From assembly GCA_011524395.1 (NCBI GenBank), contig WTKN01000295.1, forward strand, positions 18,721-68,543: 49,823 nt of DNA. Direction: 5' to 3'. The translations under genes were made by a program, and so were the position numbers. The stretch comes from Moorena sp. SS36440bin_2 (GTDB taxonomy: Bacteria > Cyanobacteriota > Cyanobacteriia > Cyanobacteriales > Coleofasciculaceae). Shown piece by piece: positions 35,950 to 45,700 of the stretch (position 1 is the first letter of the stretch; each line of letters opens with the position of its first letter). The notes below the pieces were generated by a model. The model was not told where the DNA came from, searched no databases, and saw nothing but the letters and a program-made list of their open reading frames with translations.

Positions 35950-36249
35950 ATGGCTAAATTGTTGAAATTGTTAGGAATTGGCCTAGAATTAAGTATCGCT
36001 ATACTTGTAACTAGACCAGCTTGGTGTTTACCACCTCCGGAGGATCTACCGGAAGAGGTGTTAAGAACTGAGATTATTATTGAAGCGCGATCGCCTCTTG
36101 ATGGCAAGGCAATGAGTCCCGCTGAATACGCCCAACTGCAAGATGCCATAGCACAACGCTCAATTCCCCCTGGCCTTGACCCCAAGATTCGAGAATTGAT
36201 TTTTCTGCTGCAACTGAGCGATTTGTTTCGGACAATCCTTCCCTTGTGA
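35950..36249 (+). CDS. Small secreted protein, unknown (99 aa)
   Basis: 99 aa from the ATG at 35950 (in-frame TTG and GTG precede it directly). Signal peptide about 1-24 (LLKLLGIGLELSIAILVTRPAWC, then PPP). The mature part is acidic and Pro-rich (LPPPEDLPEEVLRTEIII), with a helical tail. The stop overlaps a possible GTG start of glgB by 4 bp, suggesting coupling. No recognised family. Confidence 0.75.
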   Translation: MAKLLKLLGIGLELSIAILVTRPAWCLPPPEDLPEEVLRTEIIIEARSPLDGKAMSPAEYAQLQDAIAQRSIPPGLDPKIRELIFLLQLSDLFRTILPL

Positions 36250-36275
36250 CATACTCCCACACATGTTTTTCCTTA

Positions 36276-38564
36276 ATGTCTTCAAGAATTAGTCCCGAAC
36301 AAATTGACCAGATCGTAGGAAACCAACATCATAACCCCTTTGAAGTGCTTGGTTCCCATAAATTTGAGCAGGATGGTAAGGTTAGTTGGGTGGTGCGGGC
36401 TTATCTACCAAATGCAGAAGCAGCATTGGTAGTTCTGCCAACGGAAAGGAAGTCTTACCCCATGCAATCGGTACACCATCCTCACTTCTTTGAGGTGGAG
36501 ATTGAGATACCTCGGCTCGCTAATTACCAACTGCGGATTAAAAAAGGCGATCGCGAATGGGTTAGCTATGACCCCTATGGCTTCCGTTCTGGCAAACTAA
36601 CCGATTTTGATTTGCACCTATTTGCGGAAGGGAATCATCACCGCATCTACGAGAAACTGGGGGCTCATCCTACAGAAATGGATGGGATTGAGGGAGTTTA
36701 TTTTGCCGTTTGGGCACCTAATGCTCGTAATGTTTCAGTCATCGGGGATTTTAATCATTGGGATGGCCGTCAACATCAGATGCGCAAAGGGGACACCGGT
36801 ATCTGGGAACTATTTATTCCTGAACTGGGAGTGGGAGAACCCTACAAGTACGAGATTAAAAATTCCGAAGGTCATATCTACGAAAAATCTGACCCCTATG
36901 GTTTCCAACAAGAGGTCAGACCGAAAACAGCTTCGATTGTTACCGACTTGGAAGACTATCAGTGGCATGACCACCACTGGATGGAGCATCGGCGTCACAC
37001 TGACCCCTTGAGGCAACCGATTTCTGTCTATGAGCTACATCTGGGCTCTTGGCTTCATGGTTCTTCAGCTAAACTTCCTCAGGGAGCAAATGGTGAAACC
37101 CTAACGGTGGTAACGGTTTCAGACCTCAAACCAGGAGCCCGTTTCCTGACTTACCGAGAACTAGCCCAAAAATTAATTCCTTATATCAAAGAATTGGGCT
37201 TCACCCATATCGAAATCTTGCCCCTGGCGGAGCATCCCTTTGATGGGTCTTGGGGCTATCAGGTTACCGGTTACTATGCCTGTACCTCGCGCTATGGTAG
37301 CCCACAAGACTTGATGTATTTTATCGACCAGTGCCACCAACATGGGATTGGGGTCATTTTGGATTGGGTACCCGGTCATTTTCCCAAAGATGGTCATGGT
37401 TTGGCTTTCTTTGATGGTACTCATCTCTATGAATACGCCGATCCCCGTAAGGGTGAACATCAGGAATGGGGAACCTTAGTCTTTAACTATGGCCGTAACG
37501 AAGTGCGGAATTTTCTGGTAGCTAACGCTTTGTTCTGGTTTGATAAGTACCACATTGATGGCATGCGGGTGGATGCCGTAGCATCTATGCTCTATCTGGA
37601 CTATTTACGTCAGGATGGAGAATGGATACCAAACCAGTATGGGGGTCGGGAAAATCTGGAAGCGGTGGATTTCCTGAGGCAAACTCATCAGGTGATTTTT
37701 GGTTATTATCCCGGTGTTCTCTCCATTGCGGAAGAGTCAACAGATTGGCCGATGGTGTCTTGGCCCAATTATTTAGGAGGTTTGGGATTTAATCTGAAGT
37801 GGAATATGGGCTGGATGCATGATACTGTAGATTACTTTAGCATGGATCCCTGGTTTCGCAAGTTCTACCAGAATAATGTTACCTTCAGCATGTGGTACAA
37901 CCATGCTGAGAATTATATGCTTGCCCTATCTCACGATGAGGTGGTTCATGGCAAGAGTAATATGCTTGGGAAAATTCCTGGGGATGAGTGGCTCAAGTTT
38001 GCTAATCTCCGCTGTCTGTATGCTTATATGTTTGCTCACCCAGGTAAGAAAACTCTATTCATGAGTATGGAGTTCGGTCAGTGGAGTGAGTGGAATGTCT
38101 GGGGAGATTTGGAGTGGGATTTGTTGCAATATCAACCCCATAAAAATTTGAAGCAGTTTATTACTGACCTGAATTATCTCTATCGCAGGGAACCGGCGCT
38201 TTATACTCAGGATTTTGACCAGGACGGGTTTGAATGGATTGATTGTACTGACAATCGCCATAGTGTGGTGTCATTCATTCGGTATGCTCACGATTCTGAG
38301 GAGTTTATTGTGACAGTGTGCAATTTTACTCCTCAGCCCCATAGTCATTATCGGGTAGGAGTCCCCGAGATGGGATTCTACAAAGAATTGCTCAATAGTG
38401 ATGCTCGCCAATACGGTGGTAGTAATATGGGGAATCTTGGGGGTAAGTGGACAGATGAATGGTTCTTCCACAATCATCCCTATTCCCTAGATTTGTGTTT
38501 GCCACCCCTAGGAGTTTTGATTTTAAAGCTAGATCATCACAAGACTCAGTCAGAGTTACACTAG
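36276..38564 (+). CDS. glgB: 1,4-alpha-glucan branching enzyme GlgB
   Basis: 762 aa from the ATG at 36276 (an in-frame GTG at 36246 is less likely). Two N-terminal CBM48-type domains (about 10-100 and 115-210; GVYFAVWAPNARNVSVIGDF). GH13 barrel about 240-620 with nucleophile Asp in MRVDAVASML (about 431), acid/base Glu in IAEEST (about 487) and transition-state Asp in LSHDEVVHGK (about 555). C-terminal all-beta domain to the end. It forms alpha-1,6 branches in glycogen. It ends 8 bp from the convergent pilin gene, so transcripts must overlap or terminate within coding sequence. Confidence 0.98.
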   Translation: MSSRISPEQIDQIVGNQHHNPFEVLGSHKFEQDGKVSWVVRAYLPNAEAALVVLPTERKSYPMQSVHHPHFFEVEIEIPRLANYQLRIKKGDREWVSYDPYGFRSGKLTDFDLHLFAEGNHHRIYEKLGAHPTEMDGIEGVYFAVWAPNARNVSVIGDFNHWDGRQHQMRKGDTGIWELFIPELGVGEPYKYEIKNSEGHIYEKSDPYGFQQEVRPKTASIVTDLEDYQWHDHHWMEHRRHTDPLRQPISVYELHLGSWLHGSSAKLPQGANGETLTVVTVSDLKPGARFLTYRELAQKLIPYIKELGFTHIEILPLAEHPFDGSWGYQVTGYYACTSRYGSPQDLMYFIDQCHQHGIGVILDWVPGHFPKDGHGLAFFDGTHLYEYADPRKGEHQEWGTLVFNYGRNEVRNFLVANALFWFDKYHIDGMRVDAVASMLYLDYLRQDGEWIPNQYGGRENLEAVDFLRQTHQVIFGYYPGVLSIAEESTDWPMVSWPNYLGGLGFNLKWNMGWMHDTVDYFSMDPWFRKFYQNNVTFSMWYNHAENYMLALSHDEVVHGKSNMLGKIPGDEWLKFANLRCLYAYMFAHPGKKTLFMSMEFGQWSEWNVWGDLEWDLLQYQPHKNLKQFITDLNYLYRREPALYTQDFDQDGFEWIDCTDNRHSVVSFIRYAHDSEEFIVTVCNFTPQPHSHYRVGVPEMGFYKELLNSDARQYGGSNMGNLGGKWTDEWFFHNHPYSLDLCLPPLGVLILKLDHHKTQSELH

Positions 38565-38572
38565 TAGACCCC

Positions 38573-39202
38573 TCAATAACAATACTTCTTACTATTATTG
38601 GGTTTAGCATTATATCTACCCTTGCGTAGGTTTCCGAGCAAGGTTGATACGTAAACACAACGTTGGGTAGTAATATTGTTATTATTCTTGGTGATTAGGG
38701 TGATTTGTCCCAGTTGTCCGTTGGTGTTTCCTTTGTAGTTAAACTGGACTCGCCATACACCAGCATTTGAACAGTCTCCCTTTGGTTTAGCTAGGGTAGT
38801 CTCGGATTTACCTTTCTTATTTTTGTCTTTGTAGATAGCGATGCTAGGGCTAAGGCTATGCCAATGGACTTGATCTAAAATGCATGTTTTTCCCATAGCT
38901 GGGTGAATTGACCACTGGACAATGCCATCGTTTTCTCGAAAGCTAGTTTGCCAGATCTCTTTGTCTCGTTTGGCGTTGCTCTGGGCAATCCGCATGGCTC
39001 GGTAGATTTCGTCTTGGGCAATGTTGAGCTGCAGATGATTGATAAAAGTAAGCCAGCTGGGGGTTGCGATCGCAGCCAATAGTCCAACTACCAACACTAT
39101 CAGAATAGTTTCTAGTAGAGTGAATCCAGCGATCGCGCAGCGTGCGCGTAGCGCAATCGCATCAGGTCGGGATTGATCGCCCTGTTGGCTATTGAATTGC
39201 AT
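38573..39202 (-). CDS. FimT/GspH-like minor pseudopilin
   Basis: 209 aa. Prepilin signature GFTLLETILIVLVVGLLAAI (leader about 1-25; Glu at mature position 5), helix through about residue 60 (WLTFINHLQLNIAQDEIYRA), then a C-terminal beta domain with Cys residues (GKTC, GDCSN, QRCVYV). The leader holds the run ALRARCAIA encoded by a palindromic GCGATCGC-type repeat (39129-39160), which looks inserted. Last gene of the hps locus on this strand, about 530 bp from the previous one. Confidence 0.9.
   Translation of the reverse strand: MQFNSQQGDQSRPDAIALRARCAIAGFTLLETILIVLVVGLLAAIATPSWLTFINHLQLNIAQDEIYRAMRIAQSNAKRDKEIWQTSFRENDGIVQWSIHPAMGKTCILDQVHWHSLSPSIAIYKDKNKKGKSETTLAKPKGDCSNAGVWRVQFNYKGNTNGQLGQITLITKNNNNITTQRCVYVSTLLGNLRKGRYNAKPNNSKKYCY
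39129..39160 (-). repeat. Palindromic repeat in prepilin leader coding sequence
   Basis: GCGATCGCGC and GCGCAATCGC (one mismatch) surround a 12-nt loop (AGCGTGCGCGTA). Related GC-rich pieces (GATCGCGCAGCGTG) occur in the tnpB at 48.98 kb. Confidence 0.75.
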
Positions 39203-39729
39203 GGACTATCACCCTGATTTTAAGTTTGACCTTTGGTTTAATTGTGCCTAAGCTATCAGCTATCAGTTATCAGCTATCAGCTATCAGCTATCAGCTATCA
39301 GTTATCAGTTATCAGTTATCAGCTATCAGTTATCAGTTATAACTTATAAAGTAAGCATTCAGCGGTCAGCTATCAGCTATTAGCATTAAGTATTGGTGCT
39401 TTTGAAGAGGCGTTGCAGCACCGCCAAAGGGGGGTTACCCCCATGAGCAACTGCATCAAGAAAACAGGTAACCATGTGTTAAATCTGAGTTACATCTGCT
39501 GACGGCTGACGGCTGACGGCTGATAGCTGAATGCTTACCTTATAACTTATCAGTTATAGCACTACGCATTACAGTTAGGACATTGATACAAGCTCAAACG
39601 CTTTTGTAGTCAACTATTGCCTCTTGCCTCTTGCCTCTTGCCTTGCGCGTAGCGCTATAAAGGCTGACGGCTGACGGCTGACGGCTGAACGCGCACGCGT
39701 GTGCGTAGCACATATGCTTAAACTCATCA
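39203..39729. repeat. Repeat-rich gap in hps locus
   Basis: A heptamer array (AGCTATC/AGTTATC) covers 39251-39340. A diverged inverted copy of the 23.8/26.8 kb palindromic repeat sits at 39409-39460. GGCTGAC heptads occur at about 39497-39523 and 39661-39688, on both sides of the MITE-like element. No gene. Confidence 0.88.
39555..39659 (-). mobile_element. 105-bp MITE-like element, copy 1
   Basis: Terminal inverted repeats TATAGC(G/A)CTACGC (13 bp, one mismatch). Inside lies a GGCAAGA/GGCAATA heptamer tract next to a unique segment containing AGTTGACTACAAAAGCGTTT. 104 of 105 bases match the copy at 42400-42504 in opposite orientation. No coding capacity. Confidence 0.93.
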
Positions 39730-40392
39730 CTATGTTGAAAGATTACATTCTGTCCCTTTTTTATTAGCTTCCATTGCACCCAAGATAGTTTTTACTATTA
39801 CACATCGCTGGGTAGCTTCAATTGGGTTATCATTATCCCTAGAATCGGGAACAGCTACTACGATAGCTAAGCCATCTCCAATTTCTGCTGGATCATCTAT
39901 AACCCCCTGATTATCAAAGGTAATTGTTTGCTGATCTTCCAAAATGTCTAATGTGGGACCAGATTTGTTGTCATCAATTAGGTTTGTACCCACCCAAACT
40001 TCCTCTGGTTTGACCCCTAAATCACCAACTAAACTCTGCCATTGAAAGGTTTCTGGTGTGTTGTCTTCCCCATTATTATTCTTATCCTGATAAACTGCAG
40101 CTTCTGGAACTCCATCATTAATCCTAAAACTAACGCTATAGCTGAGTTTTTTATTTTTAGCTTGTCGCTGGGCTTCTTGGATAACACTTAATACTCTTTC
40201 ATTGACTTTACCCACCCGCTGTCGATTCACAAATGCTAGCCAGCTGGGAGCAGCAATGGCGGATAAAATTCCTACCATTAAGATTACTATCAGTAATTCT
40301 AGAAAAGTAAATCCAGCATCTTTATTTGGTTTATGGTTTAGGCTTTGATGACCTTGGATTTTTCTGTAAATTTTAAACATATAATTAATCAA
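39730..40392 (-). CDS. FimT/GspH-like minor pseudopilin
   Basis: 220 aa. Prepilin leader about 1-27 followed by GFTFLELLIVILMVGILSAI, Glu-5 present, then VNRQRVGKVNERVLSVIQEA helix and an acidic beta domain. The C-terminal region ends in a Cys pair (RCVIVKTILGAMEANKKGTEC) similar to the next gene (QRCVYVSTLLGNL). The two are paralogues. Part of the hps-type locus; likely a minor subunit of a pilus-like machine for polysaccharide secretion and gliding. Confidence 0.92.
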   Translation of the reverse strand: MINYMFKIYRKIQGHQSLNHKPNKDAGFTFLELLIVILMVGILSAIAAPSWLAFVNRQRVGKVNERVLSVIQEAQRQAKNKKLSYSVSFRINDGVPEAAVYQDKNNNGEDNTPETFQWQSLVGDLGVKPEEVWVGTNLIDDNKSGPTLDILEDQQTITFDNQGVIDDPAEIGDGLAIVVAVPDSRDNDNPIEATQRCVIVKTILGAMEANKKGTECNLST

Positions 40393-40460
40393 ACAATATA
40401 ACTACTAAATTAAACAAATGCTATAGCATTTATGATATTTATGAAGTCAATTAAATTACT

Positions 40461-40509
40461 CCCTATTCCCTATTCCCTATTCCCTACTCCCTATTCCCTA
40501 CTCCCTAAA
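40461..40509. repeat. Heptamer array (CCCTATT)n
   Basis: Seven heptads of CCCTATT with CCCTACT variants, between the pilin gene and hpsC. STRR type. Confidence 0.92.
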
Positions 40510-40545
40510 AAACTACTATATTATTTAATATTCAAGAAACCCCGT

Positions 40546-40660
40546 CCTTCAATTTGCATGGTTACGGTAGGGAAATAGCTAGACCGGTCTTCTTTGTCTT
40601 CATAGTCCTAAGGAACCGCGCCCTTCAACTTGCATGGTTACGGTCGGGAAATAGCTAGAC
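40546..40660 (-). repeat. Tandem duplication at the 3' end of hpsC
   Basis: A 39-bp stretch (37/39 identical) occurs at 40546-40584 and 40622-40660, offset 76 bp. The copy inside hpsC encodes SSYFPTVTMQVEGRG; the second lies after the stop and still contains the same codons ending GRGFLNIK and a stop. The offset is not a multiple of three. Confidence 0.88.
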
Positions 40661-41565
40661 TGCTTCTTTAGGAAGTTATATTGCTTTTGACTAGTTGTTA
40701 TCCGAGCTAAAGCATTACCTCGTAAAACTAATTGAGCGATTTTCTTCTCTGAATCGACACAGACATAGAACCCATCTTCGCTTTCCTCTGGAACCTGCAA
40801 ATAGTTGTCATTTGGACAAATATCTTGGGGGTTATTGTTATTTTCTTCAGGACTTATATCAATGTAATTTACTAAGGTTTGAACTGGAGTCTTGTAATTA
40901 ACACCTGCTACTTTTTCCCACTGATTCAACTTTTCCTTTAGGGTGCTTCCTGGGTTGCTGAGATCAAAGCGTTGAAAGCCCTCGCTAGCGGGTATACCAA
41001 CTTCATCATTTACATCGATGACTTGATCACGAATTTCAAACCGACCAATTCTACCAATCTTTAACCAATCAGTCTCGTCCTCAGTGATTAAGTAATAGGC
41101 AACCAAAGCATAGACAAAGGTATCATTTTCATCGGTAAAGTCGCCAATGGTTTGGCCATTGACTGTGTCACCTCTATCAAAATGCTTCCGCTTCCAGAAT
41201 ACCAACACAGGTTTACAGTTATCTTGGTTACAACCAGTTGTTTCAGCAAGTGGTGGGATTTCGTTATGGATTCCAGAGTCATCGTAGATATAGACCGCTT
41301 GCTCCAAGTCTCTGGCGATGTAGTCTATAGCCGCTTGGATTTCTTGTTCTGAAGTAGCCTTGGCTTGCTCTTTACGGTCGGTATCTAGGACAGTAATCAT
41401 AAATCTCAATAGTGGTGCGATGATTAGCACCGCCACGATCATGGCTACTAGTAGTTCAATTAAGGTGAAGCCGCCATGGTTGAGCTTAGGCTTTTTATTA
41501 CTTTTAAGTTTATGGGCGAGTAAGGTTCTGAGTGATTTAATCATGGTTGTTTTTTTTATTGTCAT
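40600..41565 (-). CDS. hpsC: Hormogonium polysaccharide pseudopilin HpsC (PilW-like)
   Basis: 321 aa; a start at the eighth residue (MIKSLRTLLAHKL, 41544) is equally possible. Prepilin motif GGFTLIELLVAMIVAVLIIA with Glu-5, then RFMITVLDTDRKEQAKATSEQEIQAAIDYIARDL, which I recognise as the HpsC pattern. The C-terminal domain is globular, with CNQDNC and CPNDNYLQV Cys motifs. It lies directly after hpsB, as in hps loci of filamentous cyanobacteria, where it supports motile-filament polysaccharide secretion. The extreme C-terminus was altered by a 76-bp duplication. Confidence 0.88.
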   Translation of the reverse strand: MTIKKTTMIKSLRTLLAHKLKSNKKPKLNHGGFTLIELLVAMIVAVLIIAPLLRFMITVLDTDRKEQAKATSEQEIQAAIDYIARDLEQAVYIYDDSGIHNEIPPLAETTGCNQDNCKPVLVFWKRKHFDRGDTVNGQTIGDFTDENDTFVYALVAYYLITEDETDWLKIGRIGRFEIRDQVIDVNDEVGIPASEGFQRFDLSNPGSTLKEKLNQWEKVAGVNYKTPVQTLVNYIDISPEENNNNPQDICPNDNYLQVPEESEDGFYVCVDSEKKIAQLVLRGNALARITTSQKQYNFLKKQSSYFPTVTMQVEGRGSLGL

Positions 41566-41606
41566 TTATGTCAGTAGTTTCTGATAGTAATTACTGTATT
41601 AGTCTA

Positions 41607-42281
41607 TTAGTTACAACCTCCTAGGCGCTGGCAAAACAAGCCAAAATCCGGTGTACCTGTGCTAATTTCTGTAGTCATTTCTACTAGGGGGGCTTTGCGA
41701 TCGCTTAATCCAGGTCCCCTCGCTTTCGACTTCGCCCCTTCATGACCAATCTTCAAGTTCTCTCTACCTTCAAAGGCATCTGCTCGGTAAACCCGCACCC
41801 CGAGAAAGTAGCTTCTATTATTAGTTGGGTCTCCTGATGAAGTGATACTCCGAAATGCCTGGATGATTAAGTCTCTTGAACTGTTACTGCTACAGCCACC
41901 TTCATCGAAATCTATACAGTAAATACTGTTATCATCCTCATTCTCGCAATAGGAATTGTTGTCACAAGTCAAGTTTGATGGTCTCGGAGCATCAGTCTGA
42001 GCAAATTGATTTCTGTTGTTTCCACCATCAAGTTCCATTTCTAATTTGTGTTCGGGATGGTCGATGGCTCCACTCCGTACACCATCGATGTAGCCTCTAG
42101 CTGCTTGCACTGCTAGTTCTACTCGTCGCGACTGGACTCGATTGGCCACTCCTAAGACAATCATGGGTGAGATGCCAAGCATCAGAATTGTAATAATCAG
42201 CATTGCCATCAAGGATTCCATGATGGTGAAACCGGCATCTGATGATTGGGAAAGGGGTTGTTGCTTCTGGGGATTGATCAT
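41607..42281 (-). CDS. hpsB: Hormogonium polysaccharide pseudopilin HpsB (PilV-like)
   Basis: 224 aa. Leader about 1-16, then AGFTIMESLMAMLIITILML with Glu-5 and the continuing VLGVANRVQSRRVELAVQAA helix. The signature GYIDGVRSGAIDHPEH follows, as in HpsB. The globular part is Asn/Asp-rich with Cys pairs (CDNNSYC, CIDFDEGGC, FCQRLGGC). The gap to hpsC is 41 bp, so the two are cotranscribed. No Shine-Dalgarno is evident. Confidence 0.88.
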   Translation of the reverse strand: MINPQKQQPLSQSSDAGFTIMESLMAMLIITILMLGISPMIVLGVANRVQSRRVELAVQAARGYIDGVRSGAIDHPEHKLEMELDGGNNRNQFAQTDAPRPSNLTCDNNSYCENEDDNSIYCIDFDEGGCSSNSSRDLIIQAFRSITSSGDPTNNRSYFLGVRVYRADAFEGRENLKIGHEGAKSKARGPGLSDRKAPLVEMTTEISTGTPDFGLFCQRLGGCN

Positions 42282-42765
42282 GGTTTAACTATTAATTGTT
42301 AAGGGAGTCGGGAGTCGATTTAGAAAGGCAAAAGGCAAGAGGCAAGAGGCAAGAGTTCGTACCTGTAACCCACCACTTGGTCAAACAGCTTTTAGGAGAT
42401 ATAGCGCTACGCGCAAGGCAAGAGGCAAGAGGCAAGAGGCAATAGTTGACTACAAAAGCGTTTGAGCTTGTATCAATGTCCTAACTTTAATGCGTAGTGC
42501 TATACACCCTGTCAGATCCCCCCTAACCCCCCTTAACAAGGGGGGAACCGGAACCAGATTTAGATGTAGGGTGGGCAGTGCTTGAGTTAAATTCATTTGC
42601 TGGCAAATCAGGGTGGTTGGCACTGCCCACCACCCTGAGATTAATCACAATCGTGCTTGATTATTCAACCTTCAACCTTCAACCTTGGCCAATAGGCCAC
42701 GCTACGGGAACAACCAAATAACCTTAGCCAATAGGCCACGCTACGGGAACAACCAAACAACCTTA
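42282..42765. repeat. Repeat-rich gap between hpsB and hpsA
   Basis: Contains a GGCAAGA heptamer tract (about 42327-42355), the 105-bp MITE copy 2, a CCCCCC/GGGGGG-type palindrome (about 42509-42545) and an inverted repeat element (42562-42645; GGGTGGGCAGTG and CACTGCCCAC) related to 13.37 kb. Two tandem 39-bp GGCCACGCTACGGGAAC repeats lie at about 42682-42763. No gene. Confidence 0.9.
42400..42504 (+). mobile_element. 105-bp MITE-like element, copy 2
   Basis: Same element as at 39555-39659, inverted, with one substitution (T for G near the right terminus). The 13-bp terminal inverted repeats are intact. A third, diverged relative of the inner part lies at about 47891-48045. Confidence 0.93.
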
Positions 42766-45700
42766 TTATTGCGAGCAATAGCGCTGGTTAACTGCTAGAG
42801 GTCCGTTTTCGCCTTCTGTAGCACACAGTAAAGTTTTCACCCATCGGTCATCTCGGGCAACTTCCCGGAAAAACTCATCAGGGTCTCCCGCTGAGGGGGT
42901 GGTAAACAGGCCAGAGAACAGGTCTGGTAACTGAGTCAGCAGAGCGACATCGAAACCATATAGACGTTGGGGTGCCATGTAATAGGGCAGTTTGCCATTA
43001 CCAGTGGCATAGGGCATGAAAGCCCCAGAGCCTCGATAATTAGCATCTATTTCGTATCCAAATCCACTCGGGACATTGATATCATCAGCATTCTTCGGGG
43101 CATGCCAGAATGGGGCTGTATCATAGGCGGAACGCTTGAACTGAATCAGGGAGCCGCTGATCCGAGCGGGGATACCCTCTGTAGCCCTGCAAGTTCCCCC
43201 CGGTTGCCGCCAGTTTTCTAGGTAACGAACGAAGTTAGCTACACCACCGTTATTTTCGATTTGCCTTGGGGGACTATCCCCGGAAGCAATCACTACATTG
43301 AAGGTTTCTCCATGGGGATTGGCTTGTTGTGTCCAGCCCTCTTCGATTTCCACACATTCTTCTTGTACCGGTCCCGGGAGTGCTTGATCGTTTTGTCCTG
43401 GTTCAGCAGTCAGGGAGTGAACTTGTAGGACTGGTACCAACATCGGTTGCTCTGTTGTTGCGTTTTGTAATGGCCTTTGGTAAAACAGTGGTTGGTCTTG
43501 ACCGAAACTTTGTCGGTTTGCTCTAGGATCGCTAGGGTTATTTGGATTTTCAGTTGTTTTGTACCATAGAGCATGGGGTGCTAATTCAGGTCTGTTGATA
43601 TTGAAGGTATCGTATTGGTAAGCTTCGACATTCTGTCCATTATTTATTCCCAGAGGAATCGGATTATTATTGGCATCTAAGACCAAGTTATTATTGTTAT
43701 TAGGATCCCGTTGGAAAGCAATGCGACGGGGATAGCGTTGATCTTCGATATTTATGGCAGGTCTTGCAGTTGTGCCGGACAAAAGTTCATTAACATTAGT
43801 TCCTACAAGGTTACTAGCCTGTTGATTTGGGAAGCCTTGTATGCCAACCACCCAGTCATTAGGGTTACAGGCTGAAACCGGCACTGTACGACAGATTTCC
43901 ATCACATACTCTGGAAATTCCACCCGTCGCTGAATGGGAGTGACAAAATTGCTTAGGTAGGAACTGTTTATTCTTCTAGGGTTCGGATTGGTATCGTCCG
44001 GATTTGGTCTGATGCTAGGTTGAGGGTTGCCATTGCCATCTGGAGTATCAATAGTATTAATGCCATTCCCCCAGGGATCCCACCAGTTGGCACTAGTGAC
44101 AAAATTATTGTCAAATATGCCATTTAGTTTTAGTCCTACGGCAACAGGTATCTGAGACTCCAAAACGTTAGTGTTATCTACAACACCATCACCATTAAGG
44201 TCAACGTTAATGGTCGGGTCTGTCTCAGTGAAAGTATCTGTTAAGTTACCATCCCCATTCAAGTCATAACCATAGACAATTTGAGACTCTAGAACCTGAG
44301 CGTCAATTTGACCGTTGCCATTCAGGTCAGCATTATTAAAGTTAGCCTCATTTACAGGGTCTGTTAAGTTACCATCATTTTGATTTATCAAGTTACTACC
44401 CATTGGTATTCCCCTCAGGTCATAGTCCCCATCGGAGCGGAAACCAAACTGAAAATTATTAGACAGTAGGGTAACGCTATCAGCAATCACTACTGCTGGT
44501 CGCCACAAATCCCCTGAGTTACAATTGGGCAATCTATCATCATTTGTGCGACAAGCAAAGTTGTCGTTGAGATTGTTACGACCGTAGAAATTCCCATTTG
44601 CACCTTCTTCCCATTCATCATTTCCTAGTTGCTCTGTAAACTCTTCTACCAAATCGCCGCCAGGGGTTTGGTGCAAATTAAAACCGGATGGTCCATTTTC
44701 ATTATCAGGATCGACAGGATCGGCTTTGATATACACTGGCAAATTGGTAGCTAAAATTAACCCTTTCTCTGCTCCTGGGGGATTGGTCAATTTAAATGAG
44801 TTACTTTCGTCTTGACGGGCTAGCACTGTCCCATTGCGTAACATAATTCCATTGGGACGGCGAGTGGGGTCTAGGGTAAAGTCTACGCTACTGGAGCTGA
44901 GATTTTCTTCAAGGTTATCTCCAGTTCTATCACTGAGGTCTGGTAAGGCATCATCACGGGTGGCGTAGATAATACCGCTATCCGGTAGCAAAAATTCTGG
45001 GCTGGGACCTTTGGGGAATGTATCAGTTGTGGTTTGTGTTATTCTGAGCAGATTGAGATCCAACACCGTAGTCCTGATTTCCAGAGGCTGACGGTCTTCT
45101 ATGGCTAGGTCATAGAGCTCGGGAGTGTTAGGATCCTCAATTTCCTGGATTTGTCTGGCATTCAAAAAGGATTGTTCGTAGATTGCCCCATGAGGGATCT
45201 CTGAATCATCTATATTAGCTGTAGGGTTTTCTAAAATTTCTAAGGCGCAAATGGCGGTATCAATGGCTGAATTATCAGCTAGGGTGCGCTTATCTTCGTC
45301 TGTCTCTAACGCTCTTTTCAAGGGTTCATTGGCAAGACGCCCATTGGGAAATACTAATAGGGATTGTCGTTCCAGTTCTGGCCTGATATTTCTACCGGGA
45401 AACTTGTAAACGATGCCATTGTTAGACCTGCCGTTTTCACCTCGCCCTTCCTCTGTCAATGGATCAAGATAATAGTCAACATTATTTTCAGCCGATGCTT
45501 TATCTGTGGGGTCATAGTAGCTACTCACACAGGCAATTGGTTCTTGGTCAAAGTTTTTTTCTTCTGGTTCAGGGCCTGGGTTTTGGGTGTAATGATAAAC
45601 AGCACTTGCCCTCATCAATAGGTCACTTTTCTGGTTAGCGTCAGTAATATCAGCAGGACCATTACCATTATTATTAGTTAAATCATTACCTCCTAACTGA

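Noticed and set aside
39251-39340. Possible CRISPR array
   Set aside because: Seven-base direct repeats with no spacers; no cas genes in the window.
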